The notes beneath the pieces are model-generated. The model was given only the letters and a program-made list of their open reading frames with translations, searched no databases and was not told where the DNA came from. Positions 9,177 through 18,251 of a DNA stretch of 34,306 nt are shown here, one piece after another (the first letter of the stretch is position 1; the number at the start of each line of letters is the position of its first letter). Source of the stretch: Clostridiales bacterium UBA1775 (GTDB lineage: Bacteria; Bacillota; Clostridia; Monoglobales; Firm-18); NCBI GenBank assembly GCA_002314595.1, contig DCGP01000023.1, positions 28,624-62,929 on the forward strand, read 5' to 3'. Both the position numbers and the translations under genes were made by a program.

Positions 9177-9216
9177 AAATGGAGTGGTCAACTTTATTTA
9201 GTTGCCACTCCATTTT
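9177..9216. terminator. Bidirectional terminator between htrA and the PBP operon
   Basis: A stem pairs AAAATGGAGTGG/CAACT with AGTTG/CCACTCCATTTT, with one bulged T at 9188 and a 6-base loop. A-tract and T-tract flanks make it usable on both strands. It lies downstream of htrA (+) and beyond the convergent PBP gene (-). Confidence 0.8.
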
Positions 9217-9227
9217 ACTTTGTTCAT

Positions 9228-9379
9228 AGCATAAAGCATATTAAAAAGGAATTTGATAAATAAACATAATTACTCTTTTGCTTTATGCGTTCTGCGCATT
9301 TACACTCCAAAGGTTGTAGAAAAATGATGCAGAATGGACAAAGTGAACCAAGCTTGCTTTATGTGTTCTGCGCATTTTT
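9228..9379. repeat. Structured intergenic repeat element
   Basis: Two 22-base direct copies occur at 9280-9301 and 9356-9377 (start GCTTTATG, end TGCGCATTT) with one mismatch and a period of 76. The first half also has an inverted partner, GCATAAAGC at 9229-9237 against GCTTTATGC at 9280-9288. A near-inverse of the second half lies around 9319-9334 and could pair with 9366-9380. No ORF is present. It could be a small repeat or MITE-like element, or a processed 3' RNA. Confidence 0.5.
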
Positions 9380-9391
9380 CTAAACCGTCCT

Positions 9392-10777
9392 CTATTTAAG
9401 ATGTTTTTGAATTATACTCCTTGCTATTGGTGCACAATTTCCACTTCCTGACCCACCGCTATATTCCATCATTACAACAACGGCAATAGTTGGATTTTCA
9501 GCAGGTGCAAACCCAACAAACCAAGTATGTTCCTTGTTGCCGTCAGTAACAGTTTTTTCATTTTCTGCAGTACCTGTCTTACCGGCAACGGTTATACCAT
9601 AAATTGAAGCTGAACTACCCGTACCGCTTTTTACAGTTTCAATCATCATATCCTTTACCTTATCTGCATCAATTTTAGAGCAACAATTATATAGTACGGA
9701 TTGCCTTGAACTTTCAATAGTCTTTCCGTTTCTGTCAGTAACACTATCTACAATGTATGGCTTCATAATTTTGCCCCCATTTGCTATACCACAAGTTACT
9801 AACGCCATTTGTAAAGGTGTTGCCTGAATATCACCTTGACCAATGCCAAGTGCAGCAGATTTTTCCTTGTTTTCTTCATCTGTTGGGAATATGCTTTTGC
9901 CATGAGAAATATCAAATTCAAAAGACTTATTAAAGCCAAAATTTTCGGCTACTTCCCTTATTTTCTCACCACCAAGTTTTGCTCCTAACGTGCAGAAAAC
10001 AACATTACTTGAAACTGCAAAGCCTCTTGTCAAATCAATATGTCCGTAAGCCTTTGTCTTTTGATTTTCAAATATCGAACCACCAATTTCAACCTTTCCT
10101 TCGTCATCATATTCATCATTTTCGTATCCATTATCAATAGCACTTATTGAAGTGATTATTTTAAACGTAGAACCCGGCGCATAAAGTCCGCTTGTAGCTC
10201 TTGCTAAAAATGGTGAATTTTCATTTTCTGTCAATGTCGTCCAGTTTTTAACCAACATATCATCATTAGGGTTAAAATCAGGCTTACTAACCATTGCAAT
10301 AATCTCACCTGTTTGAGGATTGATAGCAATAACACTTCCATTTCTGTTACCCATTAAATTGTATGCTAATGTCTGAATATCATGGTCAATAGTCAAATGT
10401 AAATCATATCCGAAAGAATCGGACTTTTTACCAATTACCTCGCTAAAAGTATCCTTACCTAACAACTGATTATTAAATGTATTTTCAAGGTTTATTCTGC
10501 CATAAGTTTTAGAATTATAGCCAATAATATGCGAATACATATTATTATATGGATAACGCCTTACACCATTTTCTGTGCTTGCCAAAACAACGCCATCGCA
10601 ATCATAGATTTTGCCTCTGTTAGTGTCGTTTTCATCGTCCCATTGCCGTTGATTATAAGGATTTGCCGCCAACTTATCTCCTTCAAAAAGTTCAACATAG
10701 CTTAAATATCCGATTAACGATAAAAACATAATTGAAAGGAGAATTAAAACTCTGACTATTCTTTTATTTGCCATCAT
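9392..10777 (-). CDS. Class B penicillin-binding protein (PbpA-type transpeptidase)
   Basis: A 461-residue monofunctional D,D-transpeptidase that cross-links peptidoglycan outside the membrane. It has one N-terminal membrane helix (about 7-27), the TNRGKIYDCDG box (52-62) typical of the PbpA/FtsI dimerisation domain, and catalytic motifs S203-x-x-K206 (APGSTFK), S256-S-N258 and K400-T-G402 (AGKTGTAE). No PASTA domains are present. Its start overlaps the SEDS gene by 4 bases (ATGA), implying translational coupling to its glycosyltransferase partner. It is the last gene of the mfd-prsA-FHA-SEDS-PBP run. Confidence 0.94.
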   Translation of the reverse strand: MMANKRIVRVLILLSIMFLSLIGYLSYVELFEGDKLAANPYNQRQWDDENDTNRGKIYDCDGVVLASTENGVRRYPYNNMYSHIIGYNSKTYGRINLENTFNNQLLGKDTFSEVIGKKSDSFGYDLHLTIDHDIQTLAYNLMGNRNGSVIAINPQTGEIIAMVSKPDFNPNDDMLVKNWTTLTENENSPFLARATSGLYAPGSTFKIITSISAIDNGYENDEYDDEGKVEIGGSIFENQKTKAYGHIDLTRGFAVSSNVVFCTLGAKLGGEKIREVAENFGFNKSFEFDISHGKSIFPTDEENKEKSAALGIGQGDIQATPLQMALVTCGIANGGKIMKPYIVDSVTDRNGKTIESSRQSVLYNCCSKIDADKVKDMMIETVKSGTGSSASIYGITVAGKTGTAENEKTVTDGNKEHTWFVGFAPAENPTIAVVVMMEYSGGSGSGNCAPIARSIIQKHLK

Positions 10778-11988
10778 CTACTCTCCTTTGCTGATATTGC
10801 TTGTAATATTCCCAAGGAAATAAAGCTTGATAACAAAGAACTACCACCGTAACTGATAAATGGTAGTGTAATACCTGTTAAAGGTATCATCTTTATTACT
10901 CCACCTATAATGATAAATGTTTGCAAGCCGAAAATTACTGTTATGCCGGTTGCAACACACTTGTCAAATCCGTCAGGTAATTTTAAAGCAATCTTTATTC
11001 CTCTGTATGTAAATATGAAAAACAACATTACAATTGCTACTCCGCCAAACAATCCAAATTCCTCACAAATTGCAGAAAATATAAAGTCGGAATGTACTTC
11101 CGGTATGTAGTCAGGTCTACCATTGCCTAAACCTGCACCAAAGAAGCCACCTGACGCAATGGCAAATAAAGATTGAGCAATTTGATATCCACCACCGGTA
11201 ATATCCTTCCAAGGGTCTAACCATACAGAAACACGAACTTGAATGTGGTTCATAAATAAATATCCAACATAGCTTAAAAGTGCAGTAAAAATAACATTGC
11301 CCACAAGTATAAGCTTGTCTCCTTCAAATACATATTCCATAATTATATATGTAAAAAAGAATAAAAGCATAATGCCCCATTCTCTTTGAAGCACCAAAAA
11401 AGCAAGGTATGAATATACACATACCATAACGATATATCTTTCTTTAATTTTACCTTTAAAAAGACCTTCTCTGGTGGAATAATAACAGGATAAAAACAGT
11501 ACAAAAAATATTTTTATGATTTCAGATGGCTGTATAGAAATCTCGCCTAATGAAATCCAGTTTTTTGCACCGTTAACAGTGCTACCTAAAATAATGGTAA
11601 CAATAAAAAGAACAATGCCTGAAATGTAGTAAAATTTCTTTAACATCCAAAGCACTTTTATTTTTTTGTAACAAAAATAAGATATATAAAATGCAACAGT
11701 TGATATTAAAAACCAAAGGACTTGTTTCATACCCTTTTCGTAATCAATTCTGCATATCATTACAACACCAAGTGTAACAAGCAAATACACAATGGGGAAT
11801 AAATATGTATCCCCCATTCTGCAAAAATAAATTATCAAATACGTAACAACAGAAACAGACACCAAAATACCGCCTGTATATAGTATTTTATAGTCGTCTG
11901 CACCCACACAAGAATGTAACATCCAAAAAGCTATTAAATTTATGATAATCAATAAAAAAGCAGGGTTCCTAAGGGCTTTAGCTTTCAT
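10774..11988 (-). CDS. SEDS-family peptidoglycan polymerase (FtsW/RodA/SpoVE)
   Basis: A 404-residue polytopic membrane protein of the SEDS glycosyltransferase family, which polymerises lipid II with a class B PBP. Family motifs: ISIQPSEIIK after the fourth or fifth helix, PEVHSDFIFSAICEE in the large extracellular loop (the region of the essential Asp in RodA/FtsW), and PLTGITLPFISYGGSS near the C-terminus. About 10 hydrophobic helices are seen. Sequence alone does not separate FtsW from RodA; the adjacent PbpA-type PBP and FHA gene favour a RodA-like assignment. It overlaps the FHA gene by 1 base and the PBP by 4. Confidence 0.92.
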   Translation of the reverse strand: MKAKALRNPAFLLIIINLIAFWMLHSCVGADDYKILYTGGILVSVSVVTYLIIYFCRMGDTYLFPIVYLLVTLGVVMICRIDYEKGMKQVLWFLISTVAFYISYFCYKKIKVLWMLKKFYYISGIVLFIVTIILGSTVNGAKNWISLGEISIQPSEIIKIFFVLFLSCYYSTREGLFKGKIKERYIVMVCVYSYLAFLVLQREWGIMLLFFFTYIIMEYVFEGDKLILVGNVIFTALLSYVGYLFMNHIQVRVSVWLDPWKDITGGGYQIAQSLFAIASGGFFGAGLGNGRPDYIPEVHSDFIFSAICEEFGLFGGVAIVMLFFIFTYRGIKIALKLPDGFDKCVATGITVIFGLQTFIIIGGVIKMIPLTGITLPFISYGGSSLLSSFISLGILQAISAKESR

Positions 11989-12437
11989 TATAACACCACC
12001 AAAAATTCAACCTGACCGACACGAATTTTATCTCCGTTGTCCAAAATCATTTCTTTTTTGTTCATTTTTTTATCGTTGATGTACGTTCCGTTTGTACTTT
12101 TCATATCCTCAATATGCCACTCCTCGTCCTCATACCACAAGCGTGTGTGATGAGCAGACATATAAAAGTCATCAATGTGTATATTACAGTCTGTGCTTCT
12201 GCCAATAACAATAATTTCACTTGTCATTGGGTAAAACTGTTTAACATCAAAATACAACGTACTTGTATCGTTTAACACTTCCAAATAAGCACAATTTTTA
12301 GGTGCCATACGCGACTTTCTGACGTTTAAATTTTTAATATCCAAATAAATCATTCTTATTATTGCAAAGATAAAAACATAAATTATAACAATAAATATGT
12401 ACTTTAATGCAGTTGATAATATCGCCAAAACAGTCAT
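11988..12437 (-). CDS. Membrane-anchored FHA-domain protein
   Basis: A 149-residue protein with one N-terminal transmembrane helix (about 8-29) and a cytoplasmic forkhead-associated domain (about 75-149). The phosphothreonine-binding residues are present: G79-R80, S94-x-x-H97 and N116-G117 (STNGTYI). FHA domains bind phosphothreonine, so a Ser/Thr kinase target in cell-wall synthesis is likely, though no kinase is in this window. The SD GGAGGTGA is excellent. Its stop overlaps the SEDS start by 1 base. The order FHA-SEDS-PBP matches the mycobacterial fhaB-(pstP)-rodA-pbpA cluster. Confidence 0.88.
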   Translation of the reverse strand: MTVLAILSTALKYIFIVIIYVFIFAIIRMIYLDIKNLNVRKSRMAPKNCAYLEVLNDTSTLYFDVKQFYPMTSEIIVIGRSTDCNIHIDDFYMSAHHTRLWYEDEEWHIEDMKSTNGTYINDKKMNKKEMILDNGDKIRVGQVEFLVVL

Positions 12438-12468
12438 GTACTCACCTCCTGAAAATCATTATAGGAAA

Positions 12469-13449
12469 TTATTTATATTCATTATAAACCTTGTCGTTTT
12501 TTTCAATTTTCATATTAGCTTTCCAGTCATTAACAACATCAGCAAACTTAACTGTACGAACTTTTGTAAGCAAAGTATTTTTAGACTTTTCAAACATTTC
12601 TTGGTCATTTTCATATCTTTTAATTATGTGATAGCCATACTGTGTTTCAACAATATCACTAATTTCACCGGGGTTAAGCGCCAATGAAACAGTTTCAAAT
12701 TCGCTAACCATACCACTACCTTCACTACCGTCATTGCTTAATGAGAAGCCTTCACCTACATAATAGAATGTATCATTATCTTCTGTATTTTGTGCAACAA
12801 GTGTGTCAAAATCTGCCCCACCTTTTGCTTGTGCCAACAAATCATCAGCCTTTGCTTTTGCCTTTAAAATTTCAGCATCGCTAAGTTTTGCATTTGTAGT
12901 CTTATCAATAGTCATAATCAAAATATGCTTAACCTTAACGATTTTCTCATTATAAAAATTGCTAACATCACTATCACTTACTTTTGTGTTACTTTCAATT
13001 AAGCGATTTTTATAAAATGCCGCATTTAGCATATAATCAAACATTTTTGAGTTAATGCCCATATTTTTAAGCTCGTCCTCAAACTTGCCTTCATCCCCAT
13101 AATGTGAAATCCATTGACTTTTAATATCTGCCATTTGCTTAATTTCATCATTAGTAAAGGAAATATTTTGTTCCTTTGCCTTTTTGGTAATTATGTAATC
13201 TTCAATAGCAGATTGCATAGCACGTTCCTTAACATATTCCAAAGCAGACTTGCCCTCATATTCAGCAGTTTCCCACGTATCTTCACCCATCTGCTGTTTA
13301 AATTGTTCCTTTAATTGATTAAAATAATACTCAAAATACCCTTTTTCGATTTTTTCACCATCAACAGTAGCAATGTATTCGCTTCCACAAGCAGTAAGTG
13401 CAAAAATCAATGAAACACAAAGTAATATTGCCAATATTCGTTTAAACAT
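12469..13449 (-). CDS. PrsA/SurA-like peptidyl-prolyl isomerase lipoprotein
   Basis: A 326-residue foldase lipoprotein. A type II signal peptide ends in the lipobox LTAC, with lipidated C21. An N-terminal chaperone region rich in helices (24-165) is followed by a parvulin domain (about 171-280: KVKHILI, GGADFDTLVAQ, GYHIIKRYE). Such proteins fold secreted proteins at the outer face of the membrane. ATG 13449 is preferred over GTG 13458 because GAGGTG lies 6 bases upstream of it and the GTG is part of that SD. It follows mfd by 45 bases. It complements HtrA and SecA encoded nearby. Confidence 0.92.
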   Translation of the reverse strand: MFKRILAILLCVSLIFALTACGSEYIATVDGEKIEKGYFEYYFNQLKEQFKQQMGEDTWETAEYEGKSALEYVKERAMQSAIEDYIITKKAKEQNISFTNDEIKQMADIKSQWISHYGDEGKFEDELKNMGINSKMFDYMLNAAFYKNRLIESNTKVSDSDVSNFYNEKIVKVKHILIMTIDKTTNAKLSDAEILKAKAKADDLLAQAKGGADFDTLVAQNTEDNDTFYYVGEGFSLSNDGSEGSGMVSEFETVSLALNPGEISDIVETQYGYHIIKRYENDQEMFEKSKNTLLTKVRTVKFADVVNDWKANMKIEKNDKVYNEYK

Positions 13450-13494
13450 ATAGCTCACCTCATTTTAATTAGTTTTATATACTTAAATTATAAC

Positions 13495-16400
13495 TCATTT
13501 TATCTCATCTTTCAACTGAATAAAGGACTGTAACACAATCTTAATATTTTTAAGCATATCTTTTGATATATTTCTAATTGTTAAGTATGGTGCACCGGTT
13601 GGGGAAAATAATAAATTATCCTTAAACTGTGCAATCAGCTTTGAAACAATTTCAAGATTTAGCTTCATATTTTCATCAAATACTAAGATAACATTCTTTT
13701 CCTTTTGTTTTACCTCTTTTATACCGCATTTTGAAGCAAAACTGCGAAGTAGTGATATTTCAATTAAATTCTCTACACTTTGAGGAACAGTTCCGTATCT
13801 GTCCTCAAATTCCTCATATACATCATAGGCGTCTTGCTGGTTATAAATCATAGAAATCTTTTTATACATTTCAATTCTGTAATTTTCGCCCTTAATATAA
13901 TCCTTTGGAATATATCCGCTAATATTTAATGAAACTGTTGCCTCTGCATTTTCTTCAAGCTCAATCCCTTTAATTTCGGCAACTGCTTCCTCTAACAATT
14001 TACAGTACATATCATATCCTACACTGTCCATAAATCCGTGCTGTTGTGAGCCTATCACATTACCTGCACCTCTAATTTCAAGGTCTCTTAATGCTATTTT
14101 AAATCCACTTCCAAACTCTGTAAAGTCCTTAATCGCCCTTAATCTTTTGTTGGCAACCTCAGTCAAAACCCTGTCCGGACGATAAAGCAAATAAGCATAA
14201 GCAAGTCTGTTGGAGCGACCTACTCTTCCTCTTAACTGATATAGCTGTGAAAGTCCCATTCTGTCAGCATCTTCCACTATTATTGTATTAACGTTCGAAA
14301 TGTCAAGACCGGTTTCAATAATTGTAGTACATACCAACACGTCAATTTCATGGTCTATAACCTGTTGCATAATATTTTCAAGCTCTCGTTCAGACATTTT
14401 ACCATGAGCATAAGCAACCCTTAAATGAGGAGACATCGCCTGAATTTTCTGTGCAGTGCTAACAATATTGTCAGTTCTGTTATGCAGGTAATATACTTGA
14501 CCTTCTCTGCCAACCTCCCTTAAAATTGCTTCCTTAATTATTTCTGTGTTGTACTCCATTACAAATGTGGAAACAGGATACCTGTCCTTTGGTGGATTTT
14601 CAAGAACACTCATATCCCTAATTCCAACCATACTCATATGCAAGGTTCTTGGAATAGGCGTTGCAGAAAGTGTCAGTACATCTACATTATTTTTTAATTC
14701 CTTTAATTTTTCCTTATGAGCAACCCCAAAGCGTTGTTCTTCGTCAATTATTAACAAGCCCAGCTTTTTAAACTTAACATCTTTTTGAATAACTCTGTGA
14801 GTGCCAATAACTATGTCAACCTCACCACGTGCAAGCTTTTTAAGTGTATCTTCCTGTTGCTTTTTAGTTCTAAACCTTGAAAGTAAACCTACATTTATGC
14901 CAAAGTCCTTCATACGCTCTGCAAATGTATGAAAGTGTTGGTCTGCCAAAATGGTTGTTGGCACTAAATAAGCAACCTGATAGCCATCGTATGCTGCCTT
15001 AAATGCAGCACGTAAGGCAATTTCCGTCTTACCGTAACCAACATCACCACACAAAAGTCTGTCCATAGGCACAGGGTTTTCCATATCTTTGTAAACATCT
15101 TCAAGTGCTAATAGTTGGTCATCAGTTTCTTCAAATGGGAATGTTGCATCAAAGCTTCGGTGCATATCAGATTGTTTTGAATATTGGATACCCATACATT
15201 TTTGTCTGCCGGCATATAGGTTAATAAGCTCCTGAGCCATATCTGCACAGTTACTTTTAACCTTTGCCTTTGTCTGTGCCCACTTTGTGCCGCCAAGCTT
15301 GTTAAGTTTAAGTGTAGCACCTTCCTTGCCAACATATTTGTATAAAACGTCAAGTTGATTTGCAGGAACATATAAGCTATCATCACCACTAAACTTAATT
15401 TGTAAATAGTCTGTGGTAGCACCCTCAACAGTCATAGTCTTAATGCCTGTAAACATACCGATACCATGGTTTTGATGGACAACATAATCACCAACATTAA
15501 GGTCTGTAAAGCTTTTTATGCGCTCTTGGTTTGTGTTAGTCTTTTTCCTAAATTTATGCTTTGCACTGCCAAAAATCTCTTTATCACTAATTACTGCAAC
15601 CTTAACTAAGGGATATTCAAACCCTTCATTCAAAACACCTGTTGTTACAATTACTCCACTTATTTCAGTAACATTTTCGATATTTTCTACATAAGATGCT
15701 TTTATGTTAATATCATCAAGCGCCTCGGCAATGTTAATAGCTTTGGTTTCTGTACCGGCTAAAATCAAAACAGAATAACCGTCTTTTTTGTATCTTCTTA
15801 CACAGTCATAGAAAAAGTCCATCTTTCCATGAAATGTAATTTGTTCCTTTGTAGTAAGTTTAAAATTACTAACAGGGTGATAGTCAGGGCAAGAGGTTAA
15901 AATGTCATACATACCAATTAACGACGACTTTTCCATTTTTAAAAGTGCATTGTTATAGTCGCAGAACCACTCCCCACCCATATTTGATGGAATAATGCAC
16001 TTTTCTTCAAATGCCGAAACAGTTTCACCTATTCTTACTGCCATACTGTCAAAGGCATTGCTGATTAAAAACGGCTCAAATAAAAAGAACATTGTATCAG
16101 CCTTGGCATAGTCTAAAATTGTAGGAATATAATCCTTGTAAATAATAGGAATATATTTATCAATTGACGGAAAAACACCACTATTTTCAAACTTTTCAAT
16201 ATCCTTTGCAAGCTGAGTTTTATCAATAGCTTGTTCATAAAAGTCCTTTAATTCATCAATAATTCTCTGCTTTTCTGTATTAGTAAAAATATATTCCGAA
16301 GCCGGCGTTACAGATATTTCATCAACCTTGTCAACAGTCCTTTGTGTTAATGGGTCAAAAGAACGAACTGTATCAATTTCCGTATCAAAAAGCTCAATTC

Positions 16401-16974
16401 TATAAGGAATATCTGAATTTAAAGGGAAAAAGTCAATAATACCGCCTCTTATGCAATACTGCCCTTTTCCTTCCACAATTTCTTCCCTTTTATATCCTAA
16501 TACATTAAATTTTTCTTCAATGTTTTCAGCAACATCTTCTCCAACTTTAAAATTTATAATATTATTCTTGTATGTATTACTGTCAACAACGGCACTTAAA
16601 AGTGCTGAAACAGTAGTAACAACCATAAAATTATCATTATGAAGCATATAATCAAGCACAGAAAGTCTTTTGGAAGAAATATCATTTGCCGAAACGTCTA
16701 CATCATAAAAAATAAGCTCTCTGTCCAAATATAACAAGGCATCATCGTTGTATGTCTTTAAATCTTCAAAAATCCTAACAGCTGTAACCGAGTCGGCAGT
16801 TACAATAATAGCAGACCTATCAAGATACGACAATGCAGAAAAAGCGAAGTGTGAAGCCACAGCCTCAGACACACCGCTAATGTTAATAGGGGACATACCT
16901 TTCTTTATTCCGTTTGCTATTTCTGCAAATTCCTTTGATTTACAAAGCAAATTTGCAAATCCATTCATATTCAT
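13495..16974 (-). CDS. mfd: Transcription-repair coupling factor
   Basis: A 1159-residue Mfd translocase that removes RNA polymerase stalled at lesions and recruits UvrA. It has a UvrB-like N-terminal module (about 1-330), an RNA-polymerase-interacting CarD-like domain (about 490-560: GDYVVHQNHGIGMFTGI), helicase motifs with Walker A GDVGYGKT (643-650), DEEQ (744-747), LSATPIPRT and QLRGRVGRS, and a C-terminal regulatory TRCF domain. The length is normal. ATG 16974 has GGAG 9 bases upstream. The 268-base region upstream carries DnaA boxes. Confidence 0.97.
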   Translation of the reverse strand: MNMNGFANLLCKSKEFAEIANGIKKGMSPINISGVSEAVASHFAFSALSYLDRSAIIVTADSVTAVRIFEDLKTYNDDALLYLDRELIFYDVDVSANDISSKRLSVLDYMLHNDNFMVVTTVSALLSAVVDSNTYKNNIINFKVGEDVAENIEEKFNVLGYKREEIVEGKGQYCIRGGIIDFFPLNSDIPYRIELFDTEIDTVRSFDPLTQRTVDKVDEISVTPASEYIFTNTEKQRIIDELKDFYEQAIDKTQLAKDIEKFENSGVFPSIDKYIPIIYKDYIPTILDYAKADTMFFLFEPFLISNAFDSMAVRIGETVSAFEEKCIIPSNMGGEWFCDYNNALLKMEKSSLIGMYDILTSCPDYHPVSNFKLTTKEQITFHGKMDFFYDCVRRYKKDGYSVLILAGTETKAINIAEALDDINIKASYVENIENVTEISGVIVTTGVLNEGFEYPLVKVAVISDKEIFGSAKHKFRKKTNTNQERIKSFTDLNVGDYVVHQNHGIGMFTGIKTMTVEGATTDYLQIKFSGDDSLYVPANQLDVLYKYVGKEGATLKLNKLGGTKWAQTKAKVKSNCADMAQELINLYAGRQKCMGIQYSKQSDMHRSFDATFPFEETDDQLLALEDVYKDMENPVPMDRLLCGDVGYGKTEIALRAAFKAAYDGYQVAYLVPTTILADQHFHTFAERMKDFGINVGLLSRFRTKKQQEDTLKKLARGEVDIVIGTHRVIQKDVKFKKLGLLIIDEEQRFGVAHKEKLKELKNNVDVLTLSATPIPRTLHMSMVGIRDMSVLENPPKDRYPVSTFVMEYNTEIIKEAILREVGREGQVYYLHNRTDNIVSTAQKIQAMSPHLRVAYAHGKMSERELENIMQQVIDHEIDVLVCTTIIETGLDISNVNTIIVEDADRMGLSQLYQLRGRVGRSNRLAYAYLLYRPDRVLTEVANKRLRAIKDFTEFGSGFKIALRDLEIRGAGNVIGSQQHGFMDSVGYDMYCKLLEEAVAEIKGIELEENAEATVSLNISGYIPKDYIKGENYRIEMYKKISMIYNQQDAYDVYEEFEDRYGTVPQSVENLIEISLLRSFASKCGIKEVKQKEKNVILVFDENMKLNLEIVSKLIAQFKDNLLFSPTGAPYLTIRNISKDMLKNIKIVLQSFIQLKDEIK

Positions 16975-17111
16975 TTTAATACTCCGTTCACAGATTTTAA
17001 CAACAATTTTTCATTTTTATTTCATAATCAAAAATTTTTCATTTTCCAACTTTACATAATATCATTTTGTCTTATGTATAAATGAATATTATATTTTTAA
17101 AAAGTATATAG

Positions 17112-17171
17112 TTATCCACACAAACTACCTTGATTTAATAGTTATAAACAGTTTTATCCACATTATCCACA
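17112..17171 (+). other. Cluster of DnaA boxes
   Basis: Three perfect consensus boxes TTATCCACA lie at 17112-17120, 17154-17162 and 17163-17171, all in one orientation, the last two touching. A fourth near-match, TTATAAACA, lies at 17142-17150. The surrounding 268 bases are AT-rich and non-coding, between tsaD and mfd (both - strand). The cluster may be a DnaA-titration or DnaA-regulated promoter element. Confidence 0.75.
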
Positions 17172-17208
17172 GGTTTTTAATAAAATTTATATGCAAAATA
17201 TCACATTT

Positions 17209-17238
17209 TGTAAACTTTACATAATATAAAAGTTTACA
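17209..17238. repeat. 10-bp inverted repeat just downstream of tsaD
   Basis: TGTAAACTTT (17209-17218) and AAAGTTTACA (17229-17238) form a perfect inverted repeat with a 10-base spacer, 4 bases beyond the tsaD stop. No T-tract follows on the - strand, so it is a poor intrinsic terminator. It may be an mRNA 3' hairpin or a protein-binding site beside the DnaA boxes. Confidence 0.5.
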
Positions 17239-17242
17239 TTAT

Positions 17243-18250
17243 TTACATATTTTTTGTTGCAACAGCATTTAAAGAAGAATCTGCAAAATTGCCTTTTTTA
17301 TACTCAAAATATGCCCTAGCACCAATCATTGCTCCGTTGTCTGTACACAGTATAATTGGTGGGTAATGTAGCTGAATTCCGGCATCATTAGCATATTTTT
17401 CTGCAAGCTCACGTAGTTTTTTATTTGCTGCAACACCACCTGCCAAGCAAACGTCCTTTACACCCTTTTCCTTTGCTATTTCAACAAGACGTGATGCCAA
17501 AACATCACATACACAGTATTGAAAAGATGCTGCAATGTCATTTGTAGGTATTTCTTCACCCTTTTGTTCCATATTGTGAATCATATTTATTACATTTGTC
17601 TTTACACCACTAAAACTAAAATCATAAGAATTTTCAAAATTAACCTTTGGAAATTCAAATCTGTGTTGGTTTCCGGCTTCTGCACATTTTTGAATTTGTG
17701 GGCCACCCGGGTAACCTAAGCCTAAAACTCTTGAAATCTTATCAAACGCTTCACCTGCTGCATCATCACGAGTTTTAGCAATTACCTTATAAGAATCATA
17801 ATCCTCAACATAAGCGATTGTAGAATGTCCACCTGAGGCAACCAAGCACACATAAGGTGGCTTTAAATCAGGTGATGATATATAATTAGCGCTTATATGA
17901 CCTTCAATGTGATGAACTGCAATTAAAGGCTTATTTATTGCAAGTGCAAGAGATTTTGCATAATTAACACCAACCAATAATGCACCTACAAGACCGGGAG
18001 CGTAAGTTACTGCAACAGCGTCTAAATCTTCAAACCTTACCTTTGCTTCCTCCATTGCTTCATCAATAACGTTTGAAATACACTCAATGTGCATTCGTGA
18101 TGCAACCTCAGGCACAACACCACCAAACAATTTATGCTTTTCTATTTGAGATGCAATTATATCTGACTTAACATCAAACCTTCCGTCATATTCTACGACG
18201 GCTGCCGATGTTTCATCGCAAGAGCTTTCAATTGCAAGAATTCTGGTCAT
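17243..18250 (-). CDS. tsaD: tRNA t6A threonylcarbamoyltransferase TsaD
   Basis: A 335-residue Kae1/Qri7/TsaD protein that transfers threonylcarbamoyl from TC-AMP to A37 of ANN-decoding tRNAs, working with TsaB and TsaE. Visible: N-terminal ILAIESSCDETSAAVV, metal ligands H114 and H118 (HHIEGH), the SGGHS loop (139-143) and the C-terminal CTDNGAMIG. ATG 18250 is chosen because AAAGGA lies 9 bases upstream; the in-frame TTG 18268 and ATG 18259 sit on or before that SD. It begins 1 base after the rimI stop. tsaC is two genes upstream; tsaB and tsaE are not in this window. Confidence 0.95.
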   Translation of the reverse strand: MTRILAIESSCDETSAAVVEYDGRFDVKSDIIASQIEKHKLFGGVVPEVASRMHIECISNVIDEAMEEAKVRFEDLDAVAVTYAPGLVGALLVGVNYAKSLALAINKPLIAVHHIEGHISANYISSPDLKPPYVCLVASGGHSTIAYVEDYDSYKVIAKTRDDAAGEAFDKISRVLGLGYPGGPQIQKCAEAGNQHRFEFPKVNFENSYDFSFSGVKTNVINMIHNMEQKGEEIPTNDIAASFQYCVCDVLASRLVEIAKEKGVKDVCLAGGVAANKKLRELAEKYANDAGIQLHYPPIILCTDNGAMIGARAYFEYKKGNFADSSLNAVATKNM

Positions 18251-18251
18251 T

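Noticed and set aside
9280..9377. Short CRISPR array
   Set aside because: Only two copies, with a 54-base gap, a mismatch and no cas genes.
15108..15428. Antisense-frame ORF of 106 codons inside mfd
   Set aside because: It overlaps the conserved mfd coding sequence on the same strand in another frame, has no SD and no recognisable domain.
16975..17242. Chromosomal replication origin at the DnaA boxes
   Set aside because: No dnaA, dnaN or rpmH is nearby, and genes on both sides run on the same strand, so there is no divergence expected of oriC. GC skew would settle it.
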